The translations under genes were made by a program, and so were the position numbers. Source: Nocardia mangyaensis (GTDB taxonomy: Bacteria > Actinomycetota > Actinomycetes > Mycobacteriales > Mycobacteriaceae). Taken from it: DNA of 64,000 bases. The notes beneath the pieces are model-generated. The model searched no databases and was not told where the DNA came from. It saw only the letters and a program-made list of their open reading frames with translations. Of the stretch, positions 32,768 through 41,111 are shown in pieces (the stretch's first letter is position 1; every line of letters begins with the position of its first letter). The stretch spans positions 1,178,001-1,242,000 of the forward strand of contig NZ_CP018082.1 of the NCBI RefSeq assembly GCF_001886715.1, given 5' to 3'.

Positions 32768-33152
32768 GAAGGCGAATCCGTGCGCGGGCCTCCGTTCCGC
32801 CGACGCGCAGGTGCATCAGGTGCACAACGCGCGGTTCACCTCGCTGATCCGTCCGGCCACGGGCAGCGCGCAGCTGTGCTTGTGGCAGACGGAGGTCACG
32901 GCCGGGGCCGGGGTGCCACATCGCATCCGCGGGGAGGAGGCTTTCGTGTTGCTCTCGGGCGAAGTGACGATCACCATCGACGGCGAGTTCGCGGTCCTGC
33001 GGCCGGGCGATGCGGCAGTGGCCCCGGCGGATTCGATGATCGCGCTCACCAACGCGGCTGCCGAGCCCGCGGTCCTGCTCGTCGCCGTTCGTGCCGGATT
33101 CGTCGCCGAACTGCCCGATGGGACCACTTTCGTTCCGCCCTGGGCATCCTGA
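32760..33152 (+). CDS. Small cupin protein with a probably replaced N-terminus
   Basis: A 130-aa protein whose cupin barrel is clear from ADAQVHQVHNARF onward: TGSAQLCLWQTEVTAGAG, PHRIRGEEAFVLLSGEVTITIDGE, RPGDAAVAPADS. The His/Glu metal ligands of motif 1 are present (PHR...EEAF). The first 20 residues from the ATG at 32760 are the antisense of the MarR gene and do not look like a cupin start; a GTG at 32811 is an alternative. Function unknown; cupins are often isomerases or dioxygenases. Confidence 0.65.
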   Translation: MRTKANPCAGLRSADAQVHQVHNARFTSLIRPATGSAQLCLWQTEVTAGAGVPHRIRGEEAFVLLSGEVTITIDGEFAVLRPGDAAVAPADSMIALTNAAAEPAVLLVAVRAGFVAELPDGTTFVPPWAS

Positions 33153-33184
33153 GCCGTCTCGCCCCCTTTTTCCGGGGACTGAAC

Positions 33185-33214
33185 TTGTAAGTTCGGCTCG
33201 CCTAACAATATAAT
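33185..33214 (+). promoter_or_regulatory. Leaderless promoter with a DtxR/IdeR-like box before the metal transporter
   Basis: TTGTAA (33185-33190), an 18-bp spacer and a perfect TATAAT (33209-33214) are followed 6 nt later by the ATG, predicting a leaderless message. The spacer is filled by GTAAGTTCGGCTCGCCTAA (33187-33205), which matches the IdeR consensus TTAGGTTAGGCTAACCTAA at 14 of 19 positions. Repression by a metal-loaded DtxR-family protein (IdeR or MntR) is the simplest reading. Confidence 0.65.
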
Positions 33215-33220
33215 TCCGGG

Positions 33221-34165
33221 ATGAAGGTTGGGTTCCATCGGTCATCCGCGTCGGGTCGGCGCCGGGTGTTCGCGGCGTGTGTTCTGAGTGTCCTGGCGTT
33301 CGCGCTCACCGCTTGCGGTGGGGTCGCGGCGCGCGACGATGATCGCAAGGTGGTGCTCACCACCTTCACCGTGCTCGCCGATATGGCCCGCAATGTCGCA
33401 GGCGAGCATCTACGGGTCGAATCGATCACCAAGGTCGGCGCCGAGATCCACGGCTACGAGCCGACCCCGGGCGATATCAAGAAGGCCGCCAAGGCCGATC
33501 TGATCCTGGACAACGGGTTGAACCTGGAGGCCTGGTTCGCCCAGTTCGTCGCCGATCTGGATGTGCCGCATGTCGTGGTGTCCGAGGGCATCACCCCGAT
33601 GGACATCGGCGAGGACGCCTACCGGGGCAAGCCGAACCCGCACGCCTGGATGTCGCCGGTGAACGCGCAGATCTACGTCGACAACACGGCCCGCGCGTTC
33701 AGCGACCTCGACCCCGGCAACGCCGAGGCGTACCGCGCCAACGCCGAGGCCTACAAGACCCAGCTCGGCGCCGTCCGCGACGACCTGGTCTCGGCGGTCA
33801 GCGCGCTGCCCGCCGATCAGCGCGCCCTGGTGACCTGCGAAGGCGCGTTCTCCTACCTCGCGCGTGACGCCGGGCTCACCGAGAAGTACATCTGGCCGGT
33901 CAACGCCGAACAGCAGGCCACCCCGCAGCAGATCGGCTCGGTCATCGACTTCGTGCGCCAGCGGGGCGTGCCCGCCGTGTTCTGCGAATCGACGGTCTCC
34001 GACGCGCCCATGCAGCGGGTGGTCGAGGCCACCAGCGCCCGGTTCGGCGGGGTGCTCTATGTCGACTCGCTGTCGGAGGCCGACGGCCCCGTTCCCACCT
34101 ACCTCGACCTGATCCGCCACGACGCCACCACCATCGCCACCGCGCTCGCCGGAGCTTCCCGATGA
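33221..34165 (+). CDS. Manganese/iron-type ABC transporter substrate-binding lipoprotein
   Basis: Extracellular metal-binding lipoprotein (314 aa) with signal peptide and lipobox LTAC (Cys32). The four metal ligands of cluster A-I proteins are at nearly the same spacing as in pneumococcal PsaA: His77 (EIHGYEPTP), His141 (NPHAWMSP), Glu207 (CEGAF) and Asp282 (YVDSLSEADG). The Glu/Asp pair and absence of a His-rich loop favour Mn or Fe over Zn. It overlaps the ATPase gene by 4 bp (ATGA). Confidence 0.92.
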   Translation: MKVGFHRSSASGRRRVFAACVLSVLAFALTACGGVAARDDDRKVVLTTFTVLADMARNVAGEHLRVESITKVGAEIHGYEPTPGDIKKAAKADLILDNGLNLEAWFAQFVADLDVPHVVVSEGITPMDIGEDAYRGKPNPHAWMSPVNAQIYVDNTARAFSDLDPGNAEAYRANAEAYKTQLGAVRDDLVSAVSALPADQRALVTCEGAFSYLARDAGLTEKYIWPVNAEQQATPQQIGSVIDFVRQRGVPAVFCESTVSDAPMQRVVEATSARFGGVLYVDSLSEADGPVPTYLDLIRHDATTIATALAGASR

Positions 34166-34896
34166 CCGCGCCGGTCGTCGAGATCCAGGACGTGACAGTC
34201 CATTACGGCGAGGTGCTCGCGCTCGACAAGGTCGAGCTGACCTTGAAGTCGGGGCGGGTGTGCGGGCTGATCGGGATGAACGGCTCGGGCAAGTCGACGC
34301 TGTTCAAGACCGTCATGGGGCTGGTCACGCCCGATCGCGGTCGCGTGCTGATCAACGGGCGTGGCCCGACCGCGGCGCGCAAGGCGGGCAGTCTGGGCTA
34401 CGTGCCCCAATCCGAGGACGTGGACTGGAGTTTCCCGCTCTCGGTTCGTGATGTGGTGCTCACCGGGCGCTACGGAAAGATGGGCTTCACTCGCCGCGCC
34501 AGCAGGGCCGACCGCGCCGCGGTTGACGCGGCGCTGGCCAGGGTCGAGCTCACCGACCTCGCCGATCGCCAGATCGGACAGCTCTCCGGTGGTCAGAAGA
34601 AGCGGGCCTTCGTGGCACGCGGCATCGCGCAGGAGGCCACGATCCTGCTGTTCGACGAGCCGTTCGCCGGGGTCGACAAGCGCTCCGAGGCCACCATCAC
34701 CGCGCTGCTGCGCGAACTCGCCGCCGATGGTGCCACCATCCTGGTCTCCACCCACGATCTGCACGCGCTGCCGCAGTTGGCCGACGAGGCCGTGCTGTTG
34801 AACCGCAGGGTGCTCGAGCACGGTGACCCCGAAGTGGTGTTGCGGCCCGAGAATCTGGCCAAGGCCTTCGGGCTCGACGTGGACGAACAGCGATGA
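34162..34896 (+). CDS. Metal ABC transporter ATP-binding protein
   Basis: Cytoplasmic ATPase (244 aa) of the metal importer. Walker A GMNGSGKSTLFK, signature LSGGQKKRAFVARG, Walker B TILLFDEP and the switch His in STHDLHAL are intact. ATGA overlaps on both sides make the three transporter genes one translationally coupled operon. Confidence 0.95.
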   Translation: MTAPVVEIQDVTVHYGEVLALDKVELTLKSGRVCGLIGMNGSGKSTLFKTVMGLVTPDRGRVLINGRGPTAARKAGSLGYVPQSEDVDWSFPLSVRDVVLTGRYGKMGFTRRASRADRAAVDAALARVELTDLADRQIGQLSGGQKKRAFVARGIAQEATILLFDEPFAGVDKRSEATITALLRELAADGATILVSTHDLHALPQLADEAVLLNRRVLEHGDPEVVLRPENLAKAFGLDVDEQR

Positions 34897-35771
34897 GCCT
34901 CGCAGAGTTCTTCCTCGACCCGCTGCGCTACGAATTCATGGTGCGGGCGCTGGCGACCACGGTGACCGCGGCGGTGGTGTGCGCGGTGCTGTCGTGCTGG
35001 CTGGTGCTGATCGGCTGGTCGCTGATGGGGGACGCCGTCTCGCACGCGGTGCTGCCGGGTGTGGTGATCGCCTACATCGTGGGCTGGCCGTTCGCGGTCG
35101 GGGCGGTGCTCTTCGGCTTCCTCGCCGTCGCGCTGATCGGGGTGGTTCGCGACACCAGCCGGGTGAAGGAGGACGCCGCGATCGGCATCGTGTTCACCAC
35201 GTTGTTCGCGTTCGGTCTGGTGCTGGTGTCGGTGACGCCGAGCCAAACCGACTTGAACCACATCGTTTTCGGCAATCTGCTCGGGGTGAGCCGGGGTGAG
35301 ATGGTCCAGATCATGATCCTGGCCGCGATCGTGTTGGCGGCGCTCGTCCTCAAGCGTCGCGACTTCACCCTCTACGCCTTCGACGCCACCCACGCCCACG
35401 CCATCGGCCTCAATCCCCGCGTCCTCGGCACGGCGCTGCTGGCCCTGCTCGCCCTCACCTCGGTGGTCGCCCTGCAGGCGGTCGGCGTTGTGCTGGTCGT
35501 GGCGATGCTGATCATTCCCGGTGCCACCGCCTACCTGCTCACCGACCGTTTCTCCCGCATGCTGCTGATCGCCCCCACCATCTCGGTCGTGTGCGCGGTC
35601 ACCGGTCTCTACGTCAGCTACCACCTCGACACCGCCGCGGGCGGCATGGTCGTGGTCGCCCAGGGCGTCGCCTTCACCCTGGTCTACCTGTTCGCCCCCC
35701 GTCACGGCATCATCGGCCGCCGGATCACCACCGCCCGCGCTCGCGCCGCGACGGCGAAGGCCGCGAGCTAG
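34893..35771 (+). CDS. Metal ABC transporter permease
   Basis: Integral membrane permease of the ZnuB/MntB class (292 aa, about eight helices). Recognisable are GWSLMGDAVSHAVLPGVVIAY and the later GVVLVVAMLIIPGATAYLLTDR block. It completes the importer. No metal regulator gene is in the operon. Confidence 0.94.
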   Translation: MSLAEFFLDPLRYEFMVRALATTVTAAVVCAVLSCWLVLIGWSLMGDAVSHAVLPGVVIAYIVGWPFAVGAVLFGFLAVALIGVVRDTSRVKEDAAIGIVFTTLFAFGLVLVSVTPSQTDLNHIVFGNLLGVSRGEMVQIMILAAIVLAALVLKRRDFTLYAFDATHAHAIGLNPRVLGTALLALLALTSVVALQAVGVVLVVAMLIIPGATAYLLTDRFSRMLLIAPTISVVCAVTGLYVSYHLDTAAGGMVVVAQGVAFTLVYLFAPRHGIIGRRITTARARAATAKAAS

Positions 35772-35801
35772 TTGTCGGCGGCGTTTGGCATGATCCGCGC
35801 T

Positions 35802-36140
35802 ATGAAAGCCACCGGTGACGACGTCCGTACCGTCGTCGCTTCGCTGCCGGAGACCACCGAGCAATTCGCCTGGGGCATGCCCGTTTTCAAGGTGGCGGGC
35901 AAGCTGTTCCTCACCCTGCCCGAAGACGAGACCTCGATGGCGGTGCGCTGCCCGATCGTCGACCGCGACGAACTGGTCCTCGCCGAACCCGCCAAATTCT
36001 GGATCGCCACCCACGAGGCGGGCAATCCGTGGGTGCGGGTCCGCCTCGCCGCGCTCGACGACCGGGAGGAGCTCACGGCCATCATCACCGACTCCTGGCG
36101 GCTGGCCGCGCCCCGCGCCTTGCTCGAAAAGACCGACTGA
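35802..36140 (+). CDS. MmcQ/YjbR family protein
   Basis: A 112-aa protein of the YjbR family (DUF419), a small DNA-binding-like fold of unknown role. Marks are RTVVASLPETTEQFAWGMPVFKV and FWIATHEAGNPWVRVRL. ATG 35802 is preferred to 35790 because the family begins close to this point; neither has a clear ribosome site. Confidence 0.85.
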   Translation: MKATGDDVRTVVASLPETTEQFAWGMPVFKVAGKLFLTLPEDETSMAVRCPIVDRDELVLAEPAKFWIATHEAGNPWVRVRLAALDDREELTAIITDSWRLAAPRALLEKTD

Positions 36141-36214
36141 TCAGCGCGGGAGAGGGGCTGTAGACCACGCGGGCACAGTAGGCGCGCCGGTCGAATCAAT
36201 TGGCTGTCAGTCAG

Positions 36215-36646
36215 TTACAGGACCGGGGTGATGGTGGCCTCGATTGTTTGGATCTCGTTGTCCGGGATGACGAAGGTCTCGACGATCTCGACGGTGGTGA
36301 GGCGGTGGCCTGCGATGCCGGTGTCGAGGAGGTAGGTGGTGGTGACGGTGTCGCCGGATTCGGTCATGGTGAGTTCGCGGTAGCCCTGGATGACGCGGTA
36401 CTGGAGGCCGTGTTCGAGATCGGCGGTGAGCTGGGGGCCGGAGTAGCCGGTTTGGAAGCCGACTTCGACGCGGGTGGCGTCGGGCGCGAAGGGGACCGCG
36501 CTGGCGTCGTGGGAGACCAGGGCGTCGAGGTAGGCGCGGGCGATGGCCTGGCGCGGGGTGTCGGCCGGATTCGGTTCTGCCGCAGCGGATGCCGTGCCCA
36601 GGGTGAGGAAGACGGCCGCCAGAGCTGAAACGTGGGTGATTCGCAT
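36215..36646 (-). CDS. Secreted SnoaL/NTF2-like protein
   Basis: A 143-aa protein with a Sec signal peptide (MRITHVSALAAVFLTLGTASAAA, cleaved before EPNP) and a small NTF2-like domain (RQAIARAYLDALVSHDASAVPFAPDA). Such domains often bind hydrophobic ligands; the function is unknown. Divergent from the YaeQ gene. Confidence 0.75.
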   Translation of the reverse strand: MRITHVSALAAVFLTLGTASAAAEPNPADTPRQAIARAYLDALVSHDASAVPFAPDATRVEVGFQTGYSGPQLTADLEHGLQYRVIQGYRELTMTESGDTVTTTYLLDTGIAGHRLTTVEIVETFVIPDNEIQTIEATITPVL

Positions 36647-36731
36647 GGGGAGATGCTGACCGTCCGGGCGGGGGAGCGCAAGCGGTGCGCGCGAGATCGC
36701 GGTGGTACTGCCCGGTAGGCTCGGCAGTCCT

Positions 36732-37274
36732 ATGGCACTCAGCGCAACCCTGCACCATTTCGCCGTTCAGTTGGCCGATGTCGACCGCGGCGTCTATGAG
36801 GATCTCGAGCTGCGGGTCGCTCGCCACCCCTCCGAAACCCTCGAATACATGCTCACCCGCATCCTCGCCTACTGCCTGCAGTACGAGGAGGGCATCGTGT
36901 TCAGTGACGGCGGCATTTCCGCCACCGACGAACCCGCCGTGCAGATCCGCGATCTGACCGGCCGCACCACCGCCTGGATCGAGGTGGGCGCACCCGATGC
37001 CGACCGCATCCATCGCGGCAGCAAACTCGCCGGTCGCGCCGCGGTCTACACCCATCGCGACCCCGCCAAGGTGCTCGCCAACTACGCGGGCAAGAAGATC
37101 CACAACGCCGCATCGATCCCGCTCTACAGCTTCGACCGCGCGTTCATCGACGAGGCCGCGGCCCTGATCGACCGCCGCAACACCGCGACCCTGTCGATCA
37201 CCGAGGGCGTGGTCTACCTCGACCTCAACGGCACCTCGCTGCGCACCGACATCACCGAACAACCGCTGGCCTGA
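36732..37274 (+). CDS. YaeQ family protein
   Basis: A 180-aa protein with the PD-(D/E)xK-like YaeQ fold. It begins MALSATLHHFAVQLADVDRGVYEDLELRVARHPSE-like sequence (first 35 residues), and contains ILAYCLQYEEGIVFSDG and ITEGVVYLDLNG. The family's molecular role is not settled. TAGGCT at 36716 lies 10 nt before the ATG, so the 5' leader is very short. Confidence 0.92.
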   Translation: MALSATLHHFAVQLADVDRGVYEDLELRVARHPSETLEYMLTRILAYCLQYEEGIVFSDGGISATDEPAVQIRDLTGRTTAWIEVGAPDADRIHRGSKLAGRAAVYTHRDPAKVLANYAGKKIHNAASIPLYSFDRAFIDEAAALIDRRNTATLSITEGVVYLDLNGTSLRTDITEQPLA

Positions 37275-37352
37275 TCCCGGCGCGACCGGACCGGGGTACC
37301 TTTGGGCCTGCGGCCGACAGCGTCGGTCGGTCGCGCTGTCGAGGAGGTCGCG

Positions 37353-38249
37353 ATGCCCGGTGTGATGAGCAGATACGTGATTCCGGGATTTCTGCGGCTC
37401 ACCCGGCGCAACCGGAACTACGTCGACGCCGACCGCGCCAGGGCGCACGTGCGTGAGCGCGGCCTGCGGCCGTTGCCCTACGGTCCGCCGCGCGCGCTGC
37501 GCGGTGTCGAGATCGCAGTGACGCACGAGCGTGGCTGGCCGATCTACACCCTCACACCGAAGAGCGGATCATCGCGCGGCGGTCTGGTGTACGCGCACGG
37601 CGGCGGCTGGGTGGGCGAAATCGCCTCGCAGCACTGGCATCTGGCGGCTCGACTGGCCGCCGAGCTGGAGCTGGTGGTGACGGTGCCGATCTACCCGCTG
37701 CTGCCGAACGGCACTGCCGCGCAGGTGATTCCGCGCTTCGCCGAGATTGTCGCCGACAGCGCCGAACGGCATGGCACCACCTTCCTGGCCGGTGACTCCG
37801 CGGGCGGACAGATCGCCCTGTCGACCGCCCTGCACCTGCGCGACACCGCACAGCTGAAAGTGCCACGCACAGTGCTGATCTCGCCAGCGCTCGACCTCAC
37901 CCTGGAGAACCCTCAGATCGACGACGTGCTGCCGCTGGACCCGTGGCTCGGTCGCGCGGGCGGCCTGGTCTTCGGCGAGCTGTGGAGCGGCGAGCTGCCC
38001 ATGAAGAACCCGATGGTGAGTCCGCTGTTCGGTGACTTCACCGGCCTCGGCCCGATCACCGTGTTCAGTGGGACCTACGACATCCTCAACCCGGACACCC
38101 GCCTGCTGGTGGACAAGGCGCGCGCCGCCGGCGTCGAGGTCGACTACGAAGAACGCGCGGGTCTGGTCCACGTCTACCCGCTGACTCCGAGCCGAGAGGG
38201 CGCATCCGCCCGTCGCACGATCATCTCGACCCTGCGCGCACACCTGTAG
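37353..38249 (+). CDS. HSL-type alpha/beta hydrolase (esterase)
   Basis: A 298-aa carboxylesterase/lipase of the hormone-sensitive lipase group. The oxyanion motif YAHGGGWVGE, nucleophile in GDSAGG, acid in SGTYDILNPD and base His in LVHVYPL are all present. No signal peptide. GAGGAGG precedes the ATG. It ends 1 bp before the convergent TetR stop. Confidence 0.92.
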   Translation: MPGVMSRYVIPGFLRLTRRNRNYVDADRARAHVRERGLRPLPYGPPRALRGVEIAVTHERGWPIYTLTPKSGSSRGGLVYAHGGGWVGEIASQHWHLAARLAAELELVVTVPIYPLLPNGTAAQVIPRFAEIVADSAERHGTTFLAGDSAGGQIALSTALHLRDTAQLKVPRTVLISPALDLTLENPQIDDVLPLDPWLGRAGGLVFGELWSGELPMKNPMVSPLFGDFTGLGPITVFSGTYDILNPDTRLLVDKARAAGVEVDYEERAGLVHVYPLTPSREGASARRTIISTLRAHL

Positions 38250-38250
38250 C

Positions 38251-38832
38251 TCAGCGCTGGGAGAGGTGGTGGTCGAGCAGGATGGTCAGCTGGGTGACCG
38301 CCTGATCGAACGGATGCGGCGACTTGAGTGCCCGGCTGTGCACGATGGTGCCCTCGATGGTGGTGAGCAGGAACCCCGCCAGCGAGACGGCGGTGGCCCG
38401 TTCGATACCGGTCGCGACGATCCCGTCGGCCAGGCGCGCGGTCCATTCGGCGAAGGCCTGACCCGCGATCGACTGCACCGCGGGGTCGAGCTCGTCCAGC
38501 GCCGCGGCCATCATGAACGAGCCCGCGCTGTAGTCGGACTTCTCCAACGGGACGCGCCAGAAGGCGAGCAGGTCGGTGAGCCACTGTCGCACCGACGGTG
38601 CCGTCTGCAGCGAATCGGCCATGGCGCTGACGTGTGAGTACACCAGCCGCGAGACGATTCGCGCGGCCGTCTGCACCAGTTCGCCCTTGCCGGAAGGGAA
38701 GTGTTGGTACAGCGAATTGCGTGAGGTGTTGCTGCGTCTGAGCAGTTCACTCAGCGCGGCTGCGTGCACGCCGTGCTGCTGGACGGTACTGATGGTGTGT
38801 TCGATCAGTCGGGCGCGTGGTCCGGCTGCCAT
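38251..38832 (-). CDS. TetR family regulator of the fabH divergon
   Basis: A 193-aa repressor. The helix-turn-helix is ALSELLRRSNTSRNSLYQHFPSGKGEL; the C-terminal part (FLLTTIEGTIVHSRALKSPHPFD) resembles the LmrA/YxaF-type ligand domain. ATG at 38832 has GGAGGAGA upstream. Two operator copies lie between it and the divergent fabH-like gene, so it probably controls both. Confidence 0.92.
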   Translation of the reverse strand: MAAGPRARLIEHTISTVQQHGVHAAALSELLRRSNTSRNSLYQHFPSGKGELVQTAARIVSRLVYSHVSAMADSLQTAPSVRQWLTDLLAFWRVPLEKSDYSAGSFMMAAALDELDPAVQSIAGQAFAEWTARLADGIVATGIERATAVSLAGFLLTTIEGTIVHSRALKSPHPFDQAVTQLTILLDHHLSQR

Positions 38833-38855
38833 GCGATCTCCTCCAAACCCTTGAT

Positions 38856-38871
38856 TGAACCGATCGGTCCA
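38856..38871. promoter_or_regulatory. TetR operator O1
   Basis: TGAACCGATCGGTCCA, one base off a perfect palindrome, 24 bp before the TetR start codon. Confidence 0.7.
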
Positions 38872-38890
38872 TGCTAGACCTATTCCTGGA

Positions 38891-38906
38891 TGAACCGATC
38901 GGTTCA
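38891..38906. promoter_or_regulatory. TetR operator O2
   Basis: TGAACCGATCGGTTCA, a perfect 16-bp palindrome centred 35 bp from O1 and 16 bp before the fabH-like start codon; binding here would block the fabH promoter or its start. Confidence 0.75.
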
Positions 38907-38921
38907 TGTGGAGAGGATGCC

Positions 38922-39959
38922 ATGCCCACCCCTATCGCCACCGCAGTTCCGGTCACTCACACGGGAATTCTCGGTCTAGGTGTCTACCGTCCGCGTCGTG
39001 TCGTGCCCAATGCCGAGATCGTCGACCGGATCGACTCCTCGGACGAGTGGATCCGGACCCGCTCGGGCATCGCGGCCCGGCACTGGGCCGAACCCGACGA
39101 GACCATCGTCTCGATGAGCGTGGCCGCCGCCCGCGACGCGCTGGCCGCGGCGGCGGTGGGCGCCGAGCAGGTCGACGCCGTGGTGCTCGCGACGTCCTCG
39201 CAGATGGTGCTGGGTCCGTCGGCGGGTGCGGTGGTGGCCACCGAACTCGGCATGCGCGACACCGCCGCCTACGACATCTCCGCGGGCTGCGCCGGCTTCT
39301 GCTACGCGCTGGCCGACGCGGCGAATCTGGTGCGCGCGGGACAGGCGCGGCACGTGCTGGTGATCGGCGTGGAGCGGCTGTCGGATCTGCTCGACACCAG
39401 CGACCGCAGCTGCGCGTTCATCTTCGCCGACGGCGCGGGCGCGGTGGTGGTCGGCGCGGCCGAGCAGGAGGGGATCGGCCCGGTCGCCTGGGGCTCGGAC
39501 GGCAGCCGCACCTCGGCGATCAAGCAGGACAAGGACTTTCTGGAGTACTTCGCCGAGGTCGCCGCCGCGGAGGCCAGTGGCGGCACCTCGGTGCGCCCCT
39601 ACATCAGGATGAACGGCACCGAGGTCTTCCGTTGGGCCGTCACGTTCCTGGAGAAGGCGTGTCGCGACGCGCTCGATCGCGCGGGCGTCAGCGCCGCCGA
39701 GCTGGACGCCTTCGTCCCGCACCAGGCCAACATCCGCATCACCGACGCGCTCGTGCGCACCCTGCATCTGCCCGAGCGGGTTGCCATCGCGCGCGACATC
39801 GTCGACACCGGCAACACCAGTGCCGCCTCGATCCCGATGGCGATGGAACAGCTGCTGCGCTCTGGCGCGGCCCGGCCCGGCGACACCGCTCTGCTGCTCG
39901 GCTTCGGCGCGGGATTGGCCTACGCGGGCCAGGTCGTGCACCTACCCGTGATCGGGTGA
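38922..39959 (+). CDS. Beta-ketoacyl-ACP synthase III (FabH-like)
   Basis: Condenses an acyl-CoA starter with malonyl-ACP. The 345-aa protein has the Cys-His-Asn triad: Cys123 (SAGCAGFCYAL), His267 (VPHQANIRI) and Asn298 (DTGNTSAASIP). ATG at 38922 follows GAGAGG; the open frame upstream overlaps operator O2. Control by a dedicated TetR suggests a role in a specialised or inducible lipid pathway instead of, or besides, housekeeping FASII priming. Confidence 0.93.
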   Translation: MPTPIATAVPVTHTGILGLGVYRPRRVVPNAEIVDRIDSSDEWIRTRSGIAARHWAEPDETIVSMSVAAARDALAAAAVGAEQVDAVVLATSSQMVLGPSAGAVVATELGMRDTAAYDISAGCAGFCYALADAANLVRAGQARHVLVIGVERLSDLLDTSDRSCAFIFADGAGAVVVGAAEQEGIGPVAWGSDGSRTSAIKQDKDFLEYFAEVAAAEASGGTSVRPYIRMNGTEVFRWAVTFLEKACRDALDRAGVSAAELDAFVPHQANIRITDALVRTLHLPERVAIARDIVDTGNTSAASIPMAMEQLLRSGAARPGDTALLLGFGAGLAYAGQVVHLPVIG

Positions 39960-40008
39960 CGCGCTGACGACGCGCTTCCTCCTCGGCGGGACACGGTGCG
40001 CATCCGGA

Positions 40009-40353
40009 TCAGGCGGCGGGTTGACCGGCCGCCTGGGTGCGATGTGAGTCCCGGTCGGTGACCGGGACCGCGTAGGCCACCCCGTCGCGGATGCCGAATT
40101 CGAAGCGGCAGGGGAACAGGGAGGGCAGGCCGGTGGCGCGGAGGTCGAAGTTCGCCGCGAGGGTCTGCATCGCCCAGTTCTGCAGCGAATCCGGCAGCCG
40201 CAGGGTGGTGCCGTCGACGCAGGAGACGTAGGCGTGGGTCTGTTCGCCGTCGACGGGTAGTGGGTTGCGCAGTCCGACCGCGCCGATGTCGAGGATCCGT
40301 CCGGCGTTGTGGGAAGAAGCGACGCTCGGCAAATCCAACTCGATGTCGTCCAT
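40009..40353 (-). CDS. Hypothetical protein (114 aa), predicted leaderless
   Basis: Acidic start MDDIELDLPSVASSHNAGR, then ILDIGAVGLRNPLPVDGEQ and FPCRFEFGIRDGVAYAV. No family recognised. On the reverse strand TACCGT lies 7 nt before the ATG with no ribosome site, so the message may be leaderless. It follows the TerD gene in the same direction after 83 bp. Confidence 0.7.
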   Translation of the reverse strand: MDDIELDLPSVASSHNAGRILDIGAVGLRNPLPVDGEQTHAYVSCVDGTTLRLPDSLQNWAMQTLAANFDLRATGLPSLFPCRFEFGIRDGVAYAVPVTDRDSHRTQAAGQPAA

Positions 40354-40436
40354 GCTGGAAACGGTAGCGCAGCAACTATTCAGGGAACACCGAAATCGCG
40401 TGCCCTTGACGAACTTCGCCCACGGGCTCGTCCGGG

Positions 40437-41018
40437 CTACTGGATCGCGAACCGCAGCAGTGCCTGCATGTCGCCCTGCTTGACCTTGCCCTTGCGGTCG
40501 AGCACCTCGAGCTGCCACGATCCGCCGTTGCGGAAAGCCCTGGCGATGGCGTTGGCGTTCTCGGCGCCCAGCAGCGAGGGCCAGATGTCGGCGACCGGCT
40601 GGGTGTCACCACCGGTGGCGTCGTAGATCTTGAACGAGACGTTGTTGGCCTTGATGAACGACGAGCCCTTCTTGAACGCCGCGGCGACGAAGACGATCGA
40701 GTCGATGCCGGCGGGCACGTCGGCGAAGGTGACGTGGACGGTCTCGTCATCGCCGGTGGCCGCGCCGGTTTGCTCGTCGCCGGTGTGCAGCACCGAGCCG
40801 TTGCCGAGGGGGTCGAGGGAGTCCAGTCCGGCGAAGCGCACCGGATCGCCACCCTGCACCAGGATCGCGATCAGGTCCAGGTCGACGCCCTTCTGGCGAC
40901 GCGCGATCCCCAGCAGTCCGCCGCTGGCCCCGGCAGAGGGGTCCCAGCTCACCCCGACGCTCATTTTGGTGATCCCGGTCAGATCGGCGGCGTCGTCGTC
41001 CTTTTTGAGAGTAATCAC
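40437..41018 (-). CDS. TerD family stress protein
   Basis: A 193-aa calcium-binding beta-sandwich protein of tellurite/stress response systems. Conserved parts are VGVSWDPS, DLDLIAILVQGG, SVLHTGDEQTG and DDETVHVTFADVPAGIDSIVF. GTG start with TAGCCT 6 nt upstream, a leaderless pattern. No terABC or kinase genes adjoin it; the TerD-AIM24 gene is 10 kb away and the flotillin operon 3 kb away. Confidence 0.93.
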   Translation of the reverse strand: MITLKKDDDAADLTGITKMSVGVSWDPSAGASGGLLGIARRQKGVDLDLIAILVQGGDPVRFAGLDSLDPLGNGSVLHTGDEQTGAATGDDETVHVTFADVPAGIDSIVFVAAAFKKGSSFIKANNVSFKIYDATGGDTQPVADIWPSLLGAENANAIARAFRNGGSWQLEVLDRKGKVKQGDMQALLRFAIQ

Positions 41019-41111
41019 CGTTTCAGGCTACCTGTTGCGCGGAGTGTGTTGCCCAACAGCGGGATTCACGGAACCGGTGGCGAGAGTGCCTGTGGATCGC
41101 GGTATTCGGAA

